This document shows, piece by piece, positions 23,131 to 36,354 of a stretch of DNA of 64,000 nucleotides. The first letter of the stretch is position 1, and every line of letters starts with the position of its first letter. The notes beneath the pieces are model-generated. The model was given only the letters and a program-made list of their open reading frames with translations, made no database searches and was not told the origin of the DNA. The DNA comes from Pithys albifrons albifrons. Lineage: Eukaryota > Chordata > Aves > Passeriformes > Thamnophilidae. Where the stretch lies: the NCBI RefSeq assembly GCF_047495875.1, contig NC_092472.1, forward strand, positions 293,349-357,348, given 5' to 3'. The translations under genes were made by a program, and so were the position numbers.

Positions 23131-24193
23131 TGTTGTAAAAGAAGTCTCTGCTCCCCCCTCCAGGGGAGAACCCATCCTGGGGTGTTGGCCAGTAGAGTGT
23201 TGGACATCTCTGAAAGGATGCCAGTGCCCCAGAGAGCAGAGGGAACACACAGTCCCTCTGTTAATCAGGGGCGCATTCTGGTGAAGATGGTAGTATTTTG
23301 AATCAACACTCTCAGGCTACAGTGCTTTGCCTCTCTCTACATACACAGAACTATCAGAAGACACAGACAGCCATGCAACCCCACAGTGTCACAGTGTCCC
23401 CTTGGTCACATGAGAGCATGAAGCGTCAGAGGGGCCCCAGGCCACCATGAGGTCCCATATTGTGAAAGGGAAATCTTGGTAATATCCACTCAGCCATCCA
23501 GGGACTTGTTTCATTGGAGGAGCCAATCAGATTGATCAAACCTGGTTTCCCTTTAGTGAATCTATGCTGACCACTCCTGATCATTTTCTTGTCCTCCACG
23601 TGGGTAGAGATGGGCTTCAGAAGGAGACATTTCATTACCCTTCCAGGCACGGACTTGTAGATGTGGACTTTGTTTAGGTGTTCTCAGACCCAATCCTTGT
23701 TCTCTGACCCAATCCTCATTGACCAAGGGAGGATCTTCCTTCCAACATTCCTATACCCCAGTCTCCTGGGTCAGAGATCCCTGAGGGCTGGTCTTGTTGG
23801 TGCAGACTGATGCAAAGAAGGTGTTCAGTAACTAATGGGCAAAGGGAGTTTCCCCTCATCAGGGCTCTGTCTGCCAAGGACATGTCACTGACCCCATGGC
23901 CTTAGAAGTAAAGGCTCTGCTGAATGGTGGAGATCAGGGGTTTGTTCTGGGAAGAAATCAGCAGTTCAGGGCATGGCCCAGAGCTGCCCTAACCCCTCTG
24001 CCATGGCATTGCAGCAGCAGCTCCCTCTCACTCCCTGCTCAGGGCTGTGCTGCCTGGAGCTCCCCGCCAGCAGCTGCTTCCCTGTGCCCAGGGCTGACCC
24101 CTGACAGTGCTCCCTGACCCCATCCCAGCCTTGGGTGTTCAGCTCTTCCCTGCAGAGCCCTCCTAGCACAGGGCACTGGCCAGGGGCAGCTCT

Positions 24194-25817
24194 GGCTGTG
24201 CAGATTCTTGTGGCAATGCCAGAACAAACCTGAGGTGGCTGGACAAGTGACACTGATGCTGTTTTTAAGTCAGTGTGGCGATTTCAGATAGTCCCTATAA
24301 GAGGCTTGTGATTCCAGTACTTCTCCTGAACTAAGAGTGTACTTTCTGTGTTTCATTGCCCATGTGGAAAACCCAAAGCAAAAGACAGAAAGAACAGCAC
24401 ACCCCAATCATGGAGCCCCTGACTTCCTATGCTTCATTTAAACTTCCCTGTAAGAACCTCTTTAGTGATCTGAAACTGTGAGCAGCTTTGAAACCTGCAG
24501 CACTAAGACTGGAAGAATCCTGCCCTCACCTCTCAGAGGCTACTCCTTCCTCACAGACCTTCCCCCCCAGCCCTGTGAGCAGCTCCCCAGGCCAGCTGAG
24601 AGTTGACTTTGCCCCAGCACAGCACCCTGGGCACCACAGCTCCAGGCACCCCTGGCTGCACCCCCCCGGCTCCACAGCTAACCCAAAGTGCCCTCCAACA
24701 GCCCCCTCCTCACACATCCCCTCAGCTGGGGCTGTGCCAGCTTTAGGAGATGCCTCCAGGAACTACCCCTGCATTGCCCTGCAACCACAGACTCACTGTG
24801 TCCAGCACTGCAAATATTTCTCCTCCATGAGCTCCCAGTCATCCTCCCAATCCTGAGCCCCTTTAAACTCTGTTTGTGCCCTGCTTATGTCCCTGAGATG
24901 CCCTGGCAGTGTCCTCAGCCCTGCTGGGCTGTGCACAGGAGTTGCTCCTGAGCAGAGCTGTCTCTTTGCAGTGCTGTCCGCTTTCCAGGAGCACCCTGTG
25001 TGCCGGGATCCTGGCCCAGCTCAGCAGCACTGCAACAGCCCAGGGCATTTAATGTCCCTCTGGGGGGGTTTGATATTGGTTACATTAAACACAGTGCATC
25101 AGAATAAGTTCAAACAACTTCTCAGGAACTCAAAGTGAGATTGAAACACTGAAGTTTCTTGCAGTACTAATGGGTTCCACTGAGGGACATGACTGAGAAA
25201 GTGTCCCCAGATTCCAGTTAGAACAGAAAACTGCAGACAGTGATGACAAGTATGGACAAGCAAGGGAAAATTCTCTATGATGCTGAGGAAACCTGGATAT
25301 GTTTCGTTATTCCAAAGGGCCAAGCCTTGACCCCTAGCACCAGCAAAGGGAGAACCTGTCCCTTCCTTATTCCTTTATTCCCATTGGGACAATCTCAGAG
25401 CCTCCCAGAATGACCTCATGGATGAGTATGGGGGTTTTTGTACTCAGGCTGAGTGTTATGATGTGCAGCCAGAAAGCACATTTTGGCACTGAAGAAGACT
25501 TAGTGTGGGATGTTTAGGAAAGAATCAAAGGAAAAGGTGGGATCACAGTGGTTTGTGGAGGAACAAGCATGAGAAAACAGAGAAAAAGGGATGAAAGAGC
25601 CAGTCATGTTAAACAGGATCAAGACACATCCTAGGCCATGCTCTGCAACTGATCCCCACAGCCTGTCCTGTTTTCTTAATTCCTCCATTGCCAGGAAGTT
25701 TCTGCGGTGAGAGACCTCTCTGTTCCTGGTACAGATTGTGGCCCAAGTACCAGCCGCTGCAGCAGGAACCACAAATAGTCAGGTCTTGTGTTCTTTGGGG
25801 GGCCAGACTCTGCCCAG

Positions 25818-25850
<33 letters not shown>

Positions 25851-28800
25851 CATGCTGGAAGTGCAAAACAGTGAAGGAAATGCAAAGCTCAATACAGGAT
25901 GGGGCCTGTGGTGATCACAAAAATCAGAGAGAGGTCCTACGGTGTGTGTTGTCATAGCATCAGGAAGGGACATGGAGTGGGGGAGAAGCTGTATGGTCTC
26001 ATTCTTCTATTTGATAGTCAGAGATGTTTTGTACAAACCAAGTACACCTCCTGCCAAGAAGTATTCTGTACAAGGCTCCCACAAGGAATGGAATACTTGA
26101 CCACAGTTCTACCCACAGCACTTTGCACACTCATGGTTAATAAGGTATAAAATGTACCCTGATTCTGTACCTAAGTGGAGTATGAGAATGAAACACAAAA
26201 TTTGTAGGGACAGGTCAAGAGGTTTGTCCCCCTCACCCTCTCCTCAATGGGCACCTTTTGGTAAGTGTTGTGCCTTCAGCTGCACCAAGTGTTTGGACCC
26301 AGGAAATGCAGCTTGTGATTCCAACAGCACTGTCAGAGCTCTGGAGAGCTACTCTCAGTTAATGCATTTGTGCCCAGCAACCCCAGAGAACTGCAGGTGT
26401 TGCATCCAATAAATTGTGCTGTTTGTGACCCTGACCAGCTCTTGTGTATGTGACCAGACCTGCAGTTCACAGACTGGAGCTAGGTTTTTGCAGCATTTAA
26501 ATTGTCACAGTGGGCAGGAGGGCCATGGATACAGCATTGCAGGAATACAATCCCAGGAATGCATCCCAGGCAGGGATAGAATGGGCCCAGAAATTTTTGA
26601 AGGATAAGAACAGGTAGCTTTCACACTGTGGAACCCCATGGAACCAAAGGAACCTGGGCCATGCTGCTCTATGGCTGGGCCAGGACTCTGTGCTGGGCTG
26701 TGGAGAGGGGCTGACACTGAGTGGCACAGTCAAACTGTGAGAGGCATGTCTTGGGGATGACACTAGGGGTCCTGACTTTTGACTCATCTCCAATTCTTTG
26801 TATCAAGTCCAGTCTGCAGCTCTGGGGCTACAATGGAGGTTGAGTCCCTTCTCTGTCCCCCAGGAGCTGTTGTGCCCTTCAGAGGGGTTGTGGCTGTGGG
26901 GTGAGTGCCCAGAGAATGTACGGCTGAGGGCACCTCACACCAACCTGCCAGTACCAATGAGGAGCTGATAGAGAACATAGAGCCAGGCTCTTCACCATGG
27001 GACATGGTAGGAGACAGAAGATAATGGTTGGAAGGTGAAAGGGAAGGTTCAGCACAGGACATAAGGAAGACATTTCCCCCCATGAGCTCAGCCAGGTGCT
27101 GAGATGCTGAGATGCTGTGGAATTTTCCAATTCAGGCTGAATTCAACATTGAACCACTTGTTCTGACCCTGTTTCTGACAGGGTGGGCTGCAGACTTGCT
27201 AAGGTCCCTTCCAGCCTCAGTTCTCTGATGATCCGAGGATGATGTTGGCCCCTATTTCAAACTGGAGCAGAGCAGATGTTCATGGGGCATGAGCTCTCTG
27301 GGGCTGCAGGTGACCATCTTGCAAGTGTCTCTGCTCTCTCACAGGCCCTTTCTGACAGATGCCATTCCCAGGCCAGCACCTCAGGTTCTTCACTAAACTT
27401 GAAGAGTTGAAGACAAATAAAGGAAGGGAAAGAAATTGGTTTTCTGTGTTTTAATGAGCCCCATGGTGTATTTGGAGATGATTCCATGACCCTCAGGATG
27501 TGAGAGAACATTGAAGTAGCTGCTCGAGAAGTCAGAAGGAAAATGAAGCATCAAGGGGCCCCACTGAGGGCAGGGCACAGACAAAGCCTCCCCAGGGACT
27601 CCTTAGAGCAGATTCTTGGAGGCCCTGATTGCCGGGAGACAAAGGCTCTGTGCAGGCACCTGCAATGCTGAGAAAACCCTGGGTTTGTTTGAGGAAGCAC
27701 AAAGGTCAAGCCCTGAGCTTCAGGCCCTGGTCCTGTCCCTCATGTGTGGCTCAGGGTTGTTTGTGGGGCAGTGGGATGTGAAGGGGAGCAATGACAAATG
27801 TCAAAAACTGTGCAACGCCTCTCAACCTGCTCAGGGAGGAGTGAGAGAAAAACAAAGTCCAGAACCTCCAAAGAAAGTTCCTTCTGGCAGAGGCACCTGC
27901 CAGGGCACAGGGGGCAAAGCCCTGGGTGCCTTTGTGCCTTCCAGCCCTGCCAGAGCCCTTGACCATCTCTCCTGTAGGCTGTCCTGCCCCATCCCTGCTG
28001 CTCCTCTGGCCTTGCAGGCTGCACACGCCCATCCTGCTTTCCCACCAGCCCTCACAGCAGCATTTCTGTGCCCTCACTGATGTCTCTGCACCTATCTCTG
28101 GCTATTTCCTGGGACACAAAGCCATGGGATGGTCCTCAATTCCAGATTGTTCTTTAAATCCTCCAGGGATATAACAGGAGATGGGTTGGCACCTCCTCAT
28201 ATTCTTCTTCCCTGCTTCCAGACAGGGTTTACATTGGCTTTTTCCAGCCTTCAGGATCCTTCCCTATCCCAAGACCTTTCTGCCATGATTTCAAGTGGCC
28301 CCACAGTGATATCAGCAGCTCCCTCAGCACTCTCGAGTGTGTCTGCTCAGGTCCCAGGGATTTGGGTAGGTGCAGTTTGTTTAAATGTTCCAAAATGTGA
28401 GACTCTGCCCCAGGACTGGGTCTTCTGTGCTCCATGTCTCTGGTTTTGGGGCTGGACTTCCTGAAGATTAGTTTTCCCTGTGACCTCAGAGACAATGAAG
28501 GCACTTGAGTCCCTTGGCCCTTTCTGTGTTCTTTGTCACCAGGATCCCTGCCCCATCCTGCCCATTTTTTTCCAAGCCCTCATTTTGCTGCTGCTGCTGC
28601 TGCTGTTGAATCCTTTCCTGATGCCATTCTGAGGCCATATTAAATTTTTGAATTTTCAGGAAGGTCTTGGTGCCCTCCGGAAACCTGCTGTGTGTCTTCT
28701 GCCCTGCTGTGCTGCCCCTCAGGGAGATGTCAGGCTGAGGAAAGTCCCACACAAGAAGCAGGGCCTGGCAGTGTTTCTGCAAGTTGAACTTTCTCTGAAT

Positions 28801-29020
28801 ATCTGGCTGGGCTGTGGCAGTCACAGGTGGATCAGAGGGAAACCTGATGGATCTGAACAGCAAGAATAGAACAGACAAAACTGCAGCTGAAATATTACTT
28901 TAAAATGAACAGATGGAGTGGAAATCCCAGGGATTGTGGTCTGGGAACTGGAACAACCATATCCCAACAGGAACTGCAGAACCCACTGAAATCTCACAGA
29001 AACACAGCTCAGGGGTGTGA
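24194..29020. other. Long stretch without a recognised gene
   Basis: Open frames here are short and without domains. The part 24890-25260 is similar to 49310-49675, so it belongs to a low-copy repeated segment that also recurs near the olfactory receptor pseudogene. A (TG)n run lies at about 25822-25851 and a CTG run at about 28587-28606. No splice-consistent gene model could be built by eye. Confidence 0.5.
25822..25851. repeat. (TG)n microsatellite
   Basis: A simple TG dinucleotide run of about 15 units. Confidence 0.95.
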
Positions 29021-29024
29021 AGAT

Positions 29025-29262
29025 CACTATGTGGAAGGATTCTTCACCACAGGAAGAATTTCTTCACAGAAAGGGTGATTAGATTTTGGAATGGGCTGCC
29101 CAGAGAGGTGGTGAAGTCCCCATCCCTGGAGGTGTTTAAGAAAGAACTGGACATGGCGCTAAGTGCTCTGGTCTAGTTCGCAAAAAGGGGTGTTCGGTCA
29201 CGAGTTGGATTCCATGATCTCAGTGGTCTTTTCCAACCTAACTGATTTTGTGATTCTGTGAT
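29025..29262 (+). mobile_element. CR1 LINE 3' end
   Basis: Contains the standard CR1 blocks gaatgggctgcccagagaggtgg and ggaggtgtttaag-like sequence and ends in repeats of the type gattttgtgattctgtg. It is 5'-truncated to about 240 bp. Confidence 0.9.
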
Positions 29263-29865
29263 GTGACAACTCCACCCCTAAAAGAGCCAGAGCTTGGTGA
29301 ATCCCCACCCAAATGGTTGTCTAGCTAAGCCACATCCCCAGTGGGTGGTGACATCCCAGCAATGTCCAGGCTGCTCAAGAGCTGGTGTGTGACAGGTGCT
29401 CACTGGTGCCATTGCAGGGCTCTCCAGGTTGTCAAAGAGCCATGAGATCACAGGCAGTGAGAGGCAGTTCATGGGGACATCCCAGAGGTCTCTGGGGACC
29501 TAAAGGTCTGTTGAATCACACACAGGAAAAGGCACTAATACAGTACACTAGGAAGTAATATAGAAGCAATTGTTCACGCCATGGAATCAAGGGGCTATTG
29601 TGACATTGTGAGGGCCTCATAGAACCAAAGAAAAAGTAGGGCACTGAGGAACCTCAAGGAATGAATGGGCCATCACGACTCTCCAGGGCTTCATCGAACC
29701 AAAAAACTGGGAGATAGTGAAACCTCATGGAATCATTGGGGAAATTGCGTCACTGCAGGATCTCGTGAAATAAAGAGGTTATCGAGACTGGAAAATAAGG
29801 TAAAAAAAAAAAAGAAGTGTATGCCCAGTGGAAGCAAGGTCAAGTGACATGGAAAGAATTCAGAG
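29263..29865. other. No gene; degenerate tandem-like sequence
   Basis: From about 29575 to 29790, related phrases such as catggaatca, cattgtgagg and catagaacca recur at irregular intervals. It looks like an old decayed tandem repeat. Nothing else is recognised. Confidence 0.4.
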
Positions 29866-29989
29866 ATGCTGCTCGTCACTGTAGAGAGAAAATTCCTGCA
29901 ACCAAAGCATAACTTGAGTTTAAGCTGCCAGAAATATGGGGGGCAAGGAAAAGTGTTGTTTAAATATAATAGTGGCAATAGGCAGTATA

Positions 29990-30495
29990 GAAATATCATC
30001 TGCCCGTTCCAGAAAGAGGATGGTCATGTCCCAAATACAGACAGAAACAAGGCAGAGGTGTTTAACACTTTCTTAACAAGGGTGATTGTCCAAGGGAGGC
30101 TCAGTGCCCTGAGTTGAAGGGCTGTGACTATGAGAATGATCAACTCCCAGTCGACCCTGAACTTATGCAGGATCTGCTGCTCCCCCTGGATCCCTACAAA
30201 TCTCTGGGACCTGATTCTGGGATTCATCCCAGAATCCTCAAATTGCTGCTGATGTCATCACATCCTATTTAAAAGAGGTGTGTCATCCAAAGTGTGGTTG
30301 GGCACTGAACAGGCTCCCCAGAGTAGTGGTCACAGCACCAAGGCTGACAGAGTTCAGGAAGCATTTGGATGATACTCTGGACCACATGGTGTGACTCTTG
30401 GGGATAGTGCTGTGCAGGGCTACAGATTGGACTCAATGATCCTTGTGGGTCCCTTCCAACTCAGCATATTCTGGGATTCTATGATTTGTTGAAAT
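29990..30495 (+). mobile_element. CR1 LINE fragments
   Basis: The part 30030-30245 translates to decayed CR1 ORF2 sequence (a KAEVFNTF block and an LDPYKS-like block). The part 30255-30495 is a CR1 3' end (ggcactgaacaggctccccagag and gatccttgtgggtcccttccaactc blocks). They may be one copy with a large internal deletion. Confidence 0.75.
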
Positions 30496-30530
30496 GAACA
30501 CGTGGTCCCATGGTGATGGTAGATGGACAT

Positions 30531-32424
30531 TGTGGGCTGGTTTGGGCTGAGGCAGAGTTAATTTCCTTCCCAGGGACTTCTTTGCTGCTGTATTTGATGC
30601 AAAAATTCTTGGTAAATCCTGAACAATAAAGAACTGCTCAAAAAGTTTTGCTCTATTAAGTAGCAGGTATTTGTTTCTTCATGCTAGCGGGAAGTGAGGG
30701 GTTAGTAGTGCATGACCCACTCCTCCTCCCGTGCTGTGTCAGCTTATATATTTTATACCTTATTCTACTGTAGTGGTTTTAGCTAAGCCTCAAATTAGCA
30801 CATTCAGAGAATCTATGTGGATTGGGAGACAGCTCTCACCTGACTGGGTAATCAAAGAAAGATTTCATACCAGATGACGCAAACTTAAGATATGGGGCAG
30901 CAGTGGGAGGTGTTAGGTCAGTTCCATTGTGGCTGGAGTGCAGAGAAGACTGCTCCAGTTGTTCTGCTCTTCTGGGCCCTGCTCCTGCTGCCACTACATC
31001 GTATTTTGTTTTAGTTTCAGGGAAGTAGAAATATTTTGTTGTTATACTTTCTCTTTCTTACAGAGTGTCTTTTAGAGTGCTTATGAATCTAGAATAATAC
31101 ACTTTGTATTAATTGGGGAGTGGGAGGTTATTTCTTGTTATAGATATATATATATAACTTGTGTGTGTGATATTGTAGTTTTCTCTTAATTTTCTGTATA
31201 AATACATATAGTTAGTTTCAGCATAAACCTGGTTTAGAGGGTTTTTTTTTTTCCCTCTCCCTCTTCTTCCCTTTTCACTCTGTCTTGGACAGTTGGCGTT
31301 TTGCCAGCTCAACCCAAGACATCTAATACATATGAAAAGCAATGGACTGAGGAATGTAATACATATGCATAAAGCAAGCAGGTATTCTCCATATATATGC
31401 ATAAAGTGAGAATTCTTCATACATATGCACAGATGAGCATAACTGGGGCAGTGCTTTGAACTGCGCCTGCACAGTGCTTTCCTTGAGTAGGGGTCTTGCT
31501 CTTCTTCGGCCTCACAGGTGGTCATTTCAGGGCCTCTTCCTTGCTTAAACTTTTAACTTTTCTGTTAGAGGCATGCTCTGTTCCGTTGTTTTCCCTTGGA
31601 AAGCCCCTAGTTTGTTTTATCAGTTCTCTAGCTGCTTTGGCTGAATTCTGATTGGATAATCTTGAATTAAGTTCTATTTTAGCTTCTGCTAGGCCTTGTG
31701 ACATCTGGAAAAAGATACATTTTCAGCTAGTGAATTCCACAGTTTGTAACTTTTCTCATATGTACAACCAGAACACACACACACACACACCCCCGCCAAC
31801 AAAAACTTAAATCTTATAACTAAAATCCCCAAAGTTATATAAAAAATATTTAAACTAAAGTATGTTATGTATACTACTTCTTATCATACTGAACCCTGAA
31901 CACAAGGCTGATAATACAGACATGTTTTTGTTATTGCTGAGCTGAGCTTTCACAGAGGCAAGGCCTTTCCTGCCCCTTGTACTGCCACACTGGGGAGGGA
32001 CAGGGGGTGCCTGGGAAATTGGGAGGGGACACGACCAGGACAACAGGTGACCCAAACCAAGCCAAGAGATATTACAGACCATGTGACATCATGCTCAGTA
32101 TATTAGGGGGGGGGGGGGGGGAGGAAGAAGAACTGGAGGGAGTTTGGAATGATGGTGTTTTTCTTCCCAAGTCCCCATTACATGTGGTGGGGCCCTGCTC
32201 TCCTGGGGGTGGCTGAACACCTGCCCAGCCAAGGGAAACAGTGAAAGAATTCCATGTTTTGCTTTGTTTGCCTGTGCAGCTTTTCCTTTCCCTATTAAAT
32301 AGTATGTCTCTCAACCCATGAATTTTCTCACTTACAGCCTTCCAGTTCTGTCTGTGATCCCACTGGTGGGGAGCGAGCGAGTGGCTGTGAGGGGCTGGGG
32401 GGCTGCTGGAGTTAAACCATGACA
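30531..32424 (+). mobile_element. ERVL-type LTR broken by later insertions
   Basis: The start (tgtgggctggtttgggctgaggcagagttaatt) and the end (about 31890-32424, finishing gttaaaccatgaca) are the two ends of a common avian ERVL LTR. About 1.3 kb of other LTR-derived sequence lies between. The inner LTR at about 30769-31321 (TGTAGTGG...AAGACA) has near-matching 5-bp flanks, tctac and tctaa. The remaining filler (30600-30768 and 31322-31890) looks like a third element of uncertain borders. An (AC)n run near 31776 and a G run near 32106 fall here. Confidence 0.65.
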
Positions 32425-32635
32425 GTGGCCCCTTCTTTAAACCAGGTACATTTACCATCTTTCCCCAAACCACAGACTCAAACTCATAGAAGGCAGGACT
32501 TGAACATGCTTTAGAGATTTAGCACTCAACACTCAGTCCTTCCTTACTTCTGAGCTCCAGGGTGAAAGCCCCTACTGATGGCAATTGGGATGTCTGGAGC
32601 TCAAAAGGGCTGGAAGGGGCAAGTGACCTGATGTG

Positions 32636-32880
32636 ACTTCATGGAATGGCCTGGGTTGGAAGGGACATTAAAGAACACCCAGTTCAAATCCCCTACCACG
32701 GGCAGAGACACCTTCCCCTAGACCAGGTTGCCCCAAGCCCTGTCCAACCTGGCCTTGACCACTGATGGGGGGGTGGGGGGGGCAGCCACAGCTTCTCTGG
32801 GTATCACCACCTTCATGGGGAAGAACTTCTTTTGTAGCCCATCTGGGATTCTTGGTCCCATCTGAGGTTCCAGATTCTTA
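32636..32880 (-). mobile_element. CR1 LINE 3' end
   Basis: On the minus strand it has the CR1 tail blocks (read on plus as gggcagagacaccttcccctagaccagg and ggccttgaccac). It is truncated to about 245 bp and is directly followed by ERV-B. Confidence 0.8.
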
Positions 32881-32904
32881 AAGAAAATTTTGACACCAGG
32901 TTCT

Positions 32905-33292
32905 TAAAGTAAACAATTTTTGGCAGAGAGAAAGGACTTCACCAACAACCTTATGAAGTTTATAGTGAAGACATTTTATTACACAAAGCACACAGTTTAT
33001 ATCGGGTTAGGACTACAGCTTATTGGCTAAAAGAGTTAACACACCACCACGTCAGATACTTCATTTGGTTAAGGCCTATCTCTCACAAGTCCCATGTTTA
33101 TATTATTTCATCTTGGCTGTTTTTGTGCCCCTGCAGAGTCCTGTGAATTCCTACTATGTGAATTCTTGGGGAGTAACCTCCTCCCTGTCAGCCAGCAGCA
33201 GCTGAGCTCTTTGCTGCCTCTGGCTGAGAGCTGAGTCTCACAGGGTTTTCTATAGATCTGAATTGCTCACTTTTGATTTTACTGTAACAACA
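32905..33292 (-). repeat. ERV-B 3' LTR
   Basis: On the minus strand it reads TGTTGTTACAG...TTTACTTTA. The ends match the TG...TA ends of the solo LTRs at 14385 and 50708, and the first 60 bases or so on the plus strand are clearly similar, so these are related families. Confidence 0.9.
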
Positions 33293-34870
33293 AATCCCCT
33301 TTCTTTATTTTGAGCAATTCAGATTTATAGCATTGACTTGTGAAGTGAGTCTACAACACACTATAACAGGCAAAGCAATAGAACTAAGACAAGTACAGTG
33401 ACTAAAACAATTGTTAGGCCTTCTTTCAGAAAATTGAATAACCAACCATTAAATCTTAGCCTTTTCAACCAAATATTAAAAGCAGATGATGTTACCATTA
33501 GCTTCTTCATATAGTCTTTTAGCTATCTTAAATCTGCATGAAAAGACACTGAATGATCTGACAAATTCATGCAGCACATCCATCAAATTCCTCAAAACTA
33601 AGGCCTGGAGCTAAAAGCTGTGCTGAAAGCAAAGAAAATCAAAAGCAACTACTTTATTTTGCAACAATGCAGCCTAATGCATATTTCAATCAGTGGTAAG
33701 ACAAGGCATCTACATTCTACAGGTGGTTTTTTGGTCTTTAAAGACGCATCCATCAGTCATTTCAGACATCACACACACACAGTTATCCTGACAATTCTTT
33801 GTAGTTGTGCCACAAAAATGACAATAGCACTTCAGCATGGGCCTTTAGGAGAAGGCTACTGCACCTGCTGGCAGCAACACTTCAGCTTGGCCCTTGGCTG
33901 AAAGCTGCTGTGCCTGATGGTAACTGCAGCACAACTGTCACCATCACAAAATTCACAGAAGAATCTCTAAGTCATTTTTAGAGCAATTTGTTTAGCTGAC
34001 TTCATTTATCATTTGTTGATCACTTGCTTTTTCACTTGCAGTTCTTTCACTTTTACTACTTTATTCTTTTTCTGATGTTAATGTCACTGGTGTTCTCCCT
34101 CGATTTTTTTTTGAGCTTCAGAGAATTATTTATTTATTACCATTTTTCTTTTTCTCTTTTTGCTTTTTCCATGGTTTTTTCCCCCTTTTTATTTTTAGAA
34201 TATTTAGTGAAAATATTAATTGACAATACACTTAAAAGCTATAAATGCAACCTTATTCTAATGACCTAAACCTCTACTAAATTAACATTACTCTGCTAAC
34301 TCAATCAACACTTTAACTCTTAACTTATTCTGCTTAACTTTTTAACCTCTTAAGAAATTAGAAAGACCATTGCAATGACCTAACATCTTAAGTTCTTAAC
34401 CAATTAAAAATATTATCCCATGTGCTTAACGTGACTATTTTCTATTGTTATTGGTGCACCAAGAAAAACTAAAATCTTTAACAGAAATATAACAACACCA
34501 CACAACATTATTTCTATAAACTGGTTATGTTGCATTGAATCCTACATTCATAAGAACAGATCCCAACACTTTTAAGTCTTATAATTCTAGTGTTACTCGT
34601 GGTAAATATGCACGTCTGTATTCAAAAGAACATGTCTTATCCAATCTAATGCTATATAACTAAAACCATCATCTGTTTTAATTCACTTTGGTAGCGTTAA
34701 AAAGAGCTTTGTGAAAATGTTTAAAACCAACAGATGGAAACACATCAATTATTACCAGGTGTTATGAATTTTGAATCTGAAGGATCAAATTAAAAGCTTA
34801 ATCAGTCACTCAAATGTTCTGGTAACTGATCTTGATTCAGTCAGAGGAAACTGGTCGTTCTTATCCATCG
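33293..34870 (-). other. ERV-B 3' interior, AT-rich, no coding signal
   Basis: Low-complexity AT-rich sequence without ORFs of interest. On the minus strand a good splice acceptor (pyrimidine run then cag near 34902-34910) precedes a short ATG-started frame, which hints at an exon boundary. Confidence 0.5.
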
Positions 34871-35239
34871 CTGACTTCAACCTGTGGAGACAAAAATAGA
34901 AACTTTTGTCCAAATTATTAAAAGCCGACAACATTCTATAACTTTTAACAAAAGCTAAATTAACAGAGAAATCAGTCCAACAGATCCCTTCCAGGCTTCT
35001 CTGTTGCCCTCTGAATTGCTGGAGAAAGAAGCTGCATTCTGTCTTTGCATGATGTATTGTAAAGCTGTGACACAGGGCACCAGATGCCTGTGTCCCGTTG
35101 TCTCAAGGGCAAGCTGGGCTGATGTTTGTTAGAGCGAGGTCACTCACGCTGCTTTCTGGTTAACTGACAGGCTCGCAGGCTTGCAGTCAGGGGTACGCTG
35201 GAACCGCAACAACCAGAGTCCTTTGTGAGACTACATTAG

Positions 35240-35870
35240 CCAGGGATCTGTGCAAGGAGCTGATGTCGAATGCAAAGCTCCGCCTGCCCACGGTGACATA
35301 GCCGAGGGACCCGCCTCCCTCCCCATCGGAGGGGGGGCCGGCCCCTCCCATCCCAGAGTGGCAGCGCCACTTTCAAATTTTGCAGCAAAAATCCTCTCAG
35401 CATCGAAAAGCTGGAATAGCGGGCTTTTTGTGTTTGCAAGCACAATTCTCCTCCCAATTCTGTTTCGCGCTGTCTTTCTGTCTTGTGCCAATTCCGGGAC
35501 CCCTCGCAGGGCGGCAGGGACGGCGGAGGGGGGAGTGGCGAGCGGGAGCGGCGGGGGGTGCAGCGACCCCCGAATGTGGCGGGAGCTGGAACCCCGCAGC
35601 GGCTGCCGGGGCTGGGGGGGTGGAGGCGGCGGGAGCGAGAAGAGGCGGCGGGACGCGGGGGGGGGGGGGCAGTGCCCTCGCAGCGGAGCCAACACGGAGC
35701 CACAGCGAGAGCCGGCGGGAGCGGGGCGAGAGGCGAGGGCTCCGCCAGAGCCTGTGCGCGACCTCCAGAGGTGTCCCCCAGGTCGGCCCGCAGCGGGGTG
35801 GGGGAGGGCGGCGGGAATGAGAGCCGATCGCGGCCAGCGCGGAAAAGCGCGGCAGTCCCTTCGGTTCTAA
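35240..35870. promoter_or_regulatory. CpG island inside ERV-B
   Basis: About 630 bp of very GC-rich, CpG-rich DNA, unlike everything around it. Long open frames run on both strands here, as expected in stop-poor GC-rich DNA, and none shows a domain. It resembles a host promoter and first exon. The C run at about 35660 may be a sequencing weak spot. Confidence 0.7.
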
Positions 35871-36354
35871 TGTCCCGCAACACATCCCTTGCAAGTTTCT
35901 TCCTATTTCTGAGTTTCCCAGAGGCTTCTCCCCATGGCTCCCACAGAAACAGCTTAAATGCCATAACACCGGGAAAAAAGTCTCTATCTTGTGCCCACTT
36001 TCAAAACTACTTTACAGTCCAAAAATTACGGCAAATCCCTTTTTCAGAAAGGATATACACGGAAGAGCTTATCCCCATCTCCTCCCCAACCGCTTGCCCA
36101 CCTGAATTTTTGAGCAAGATTTTCCGGATGACTTTTCCTGTCGCTCCATGACGCACCTCCATGTTCCCAGGCTCCGCGGGGCACAGCGGTCCTGCCTGAC
36201 CACCGGGGCAGTGGTCCCTCTCGGTTGGAAACTTCTCCACCTTTCATCCTCGTGTCCTACTGCTTCTTCTTCAGGGTGCAGGGGTAGGGAAATGCAGCCA
36301 TGGAGGGAATATCTTCCTCATGTCTGAGGGTATCAGCCATATCAGGGCACCAGT

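Larger units (their letters stand above)
17637..24193. repeat. Right palindrome arm, with the empty ERV-A site
   Basis: Reverse complement of 9247-15377 plus 156-585. The junction where ERV-A sits in the left arm is uninterrupted here: TCCT at 23764-23767 in continuous sequence. The outer 430 bp carries about four mismatches; the inner 6.1 kb also carries only about four. Confidence 0.95.

Noticed and set aside
28587..28606. CTG repeat as part of a polyglutamine gene
   Set aside because: The run is short and the minus-strand frame around it has no domain or gene structure.
35236..35964. 242-codon minus-strand frame and overlapping plus-strand frames in the CpG island
   Set aside because: GC-rich DNA leaves few stops in any frame. 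Frames overlap on both strands and none has a recognisable domain.
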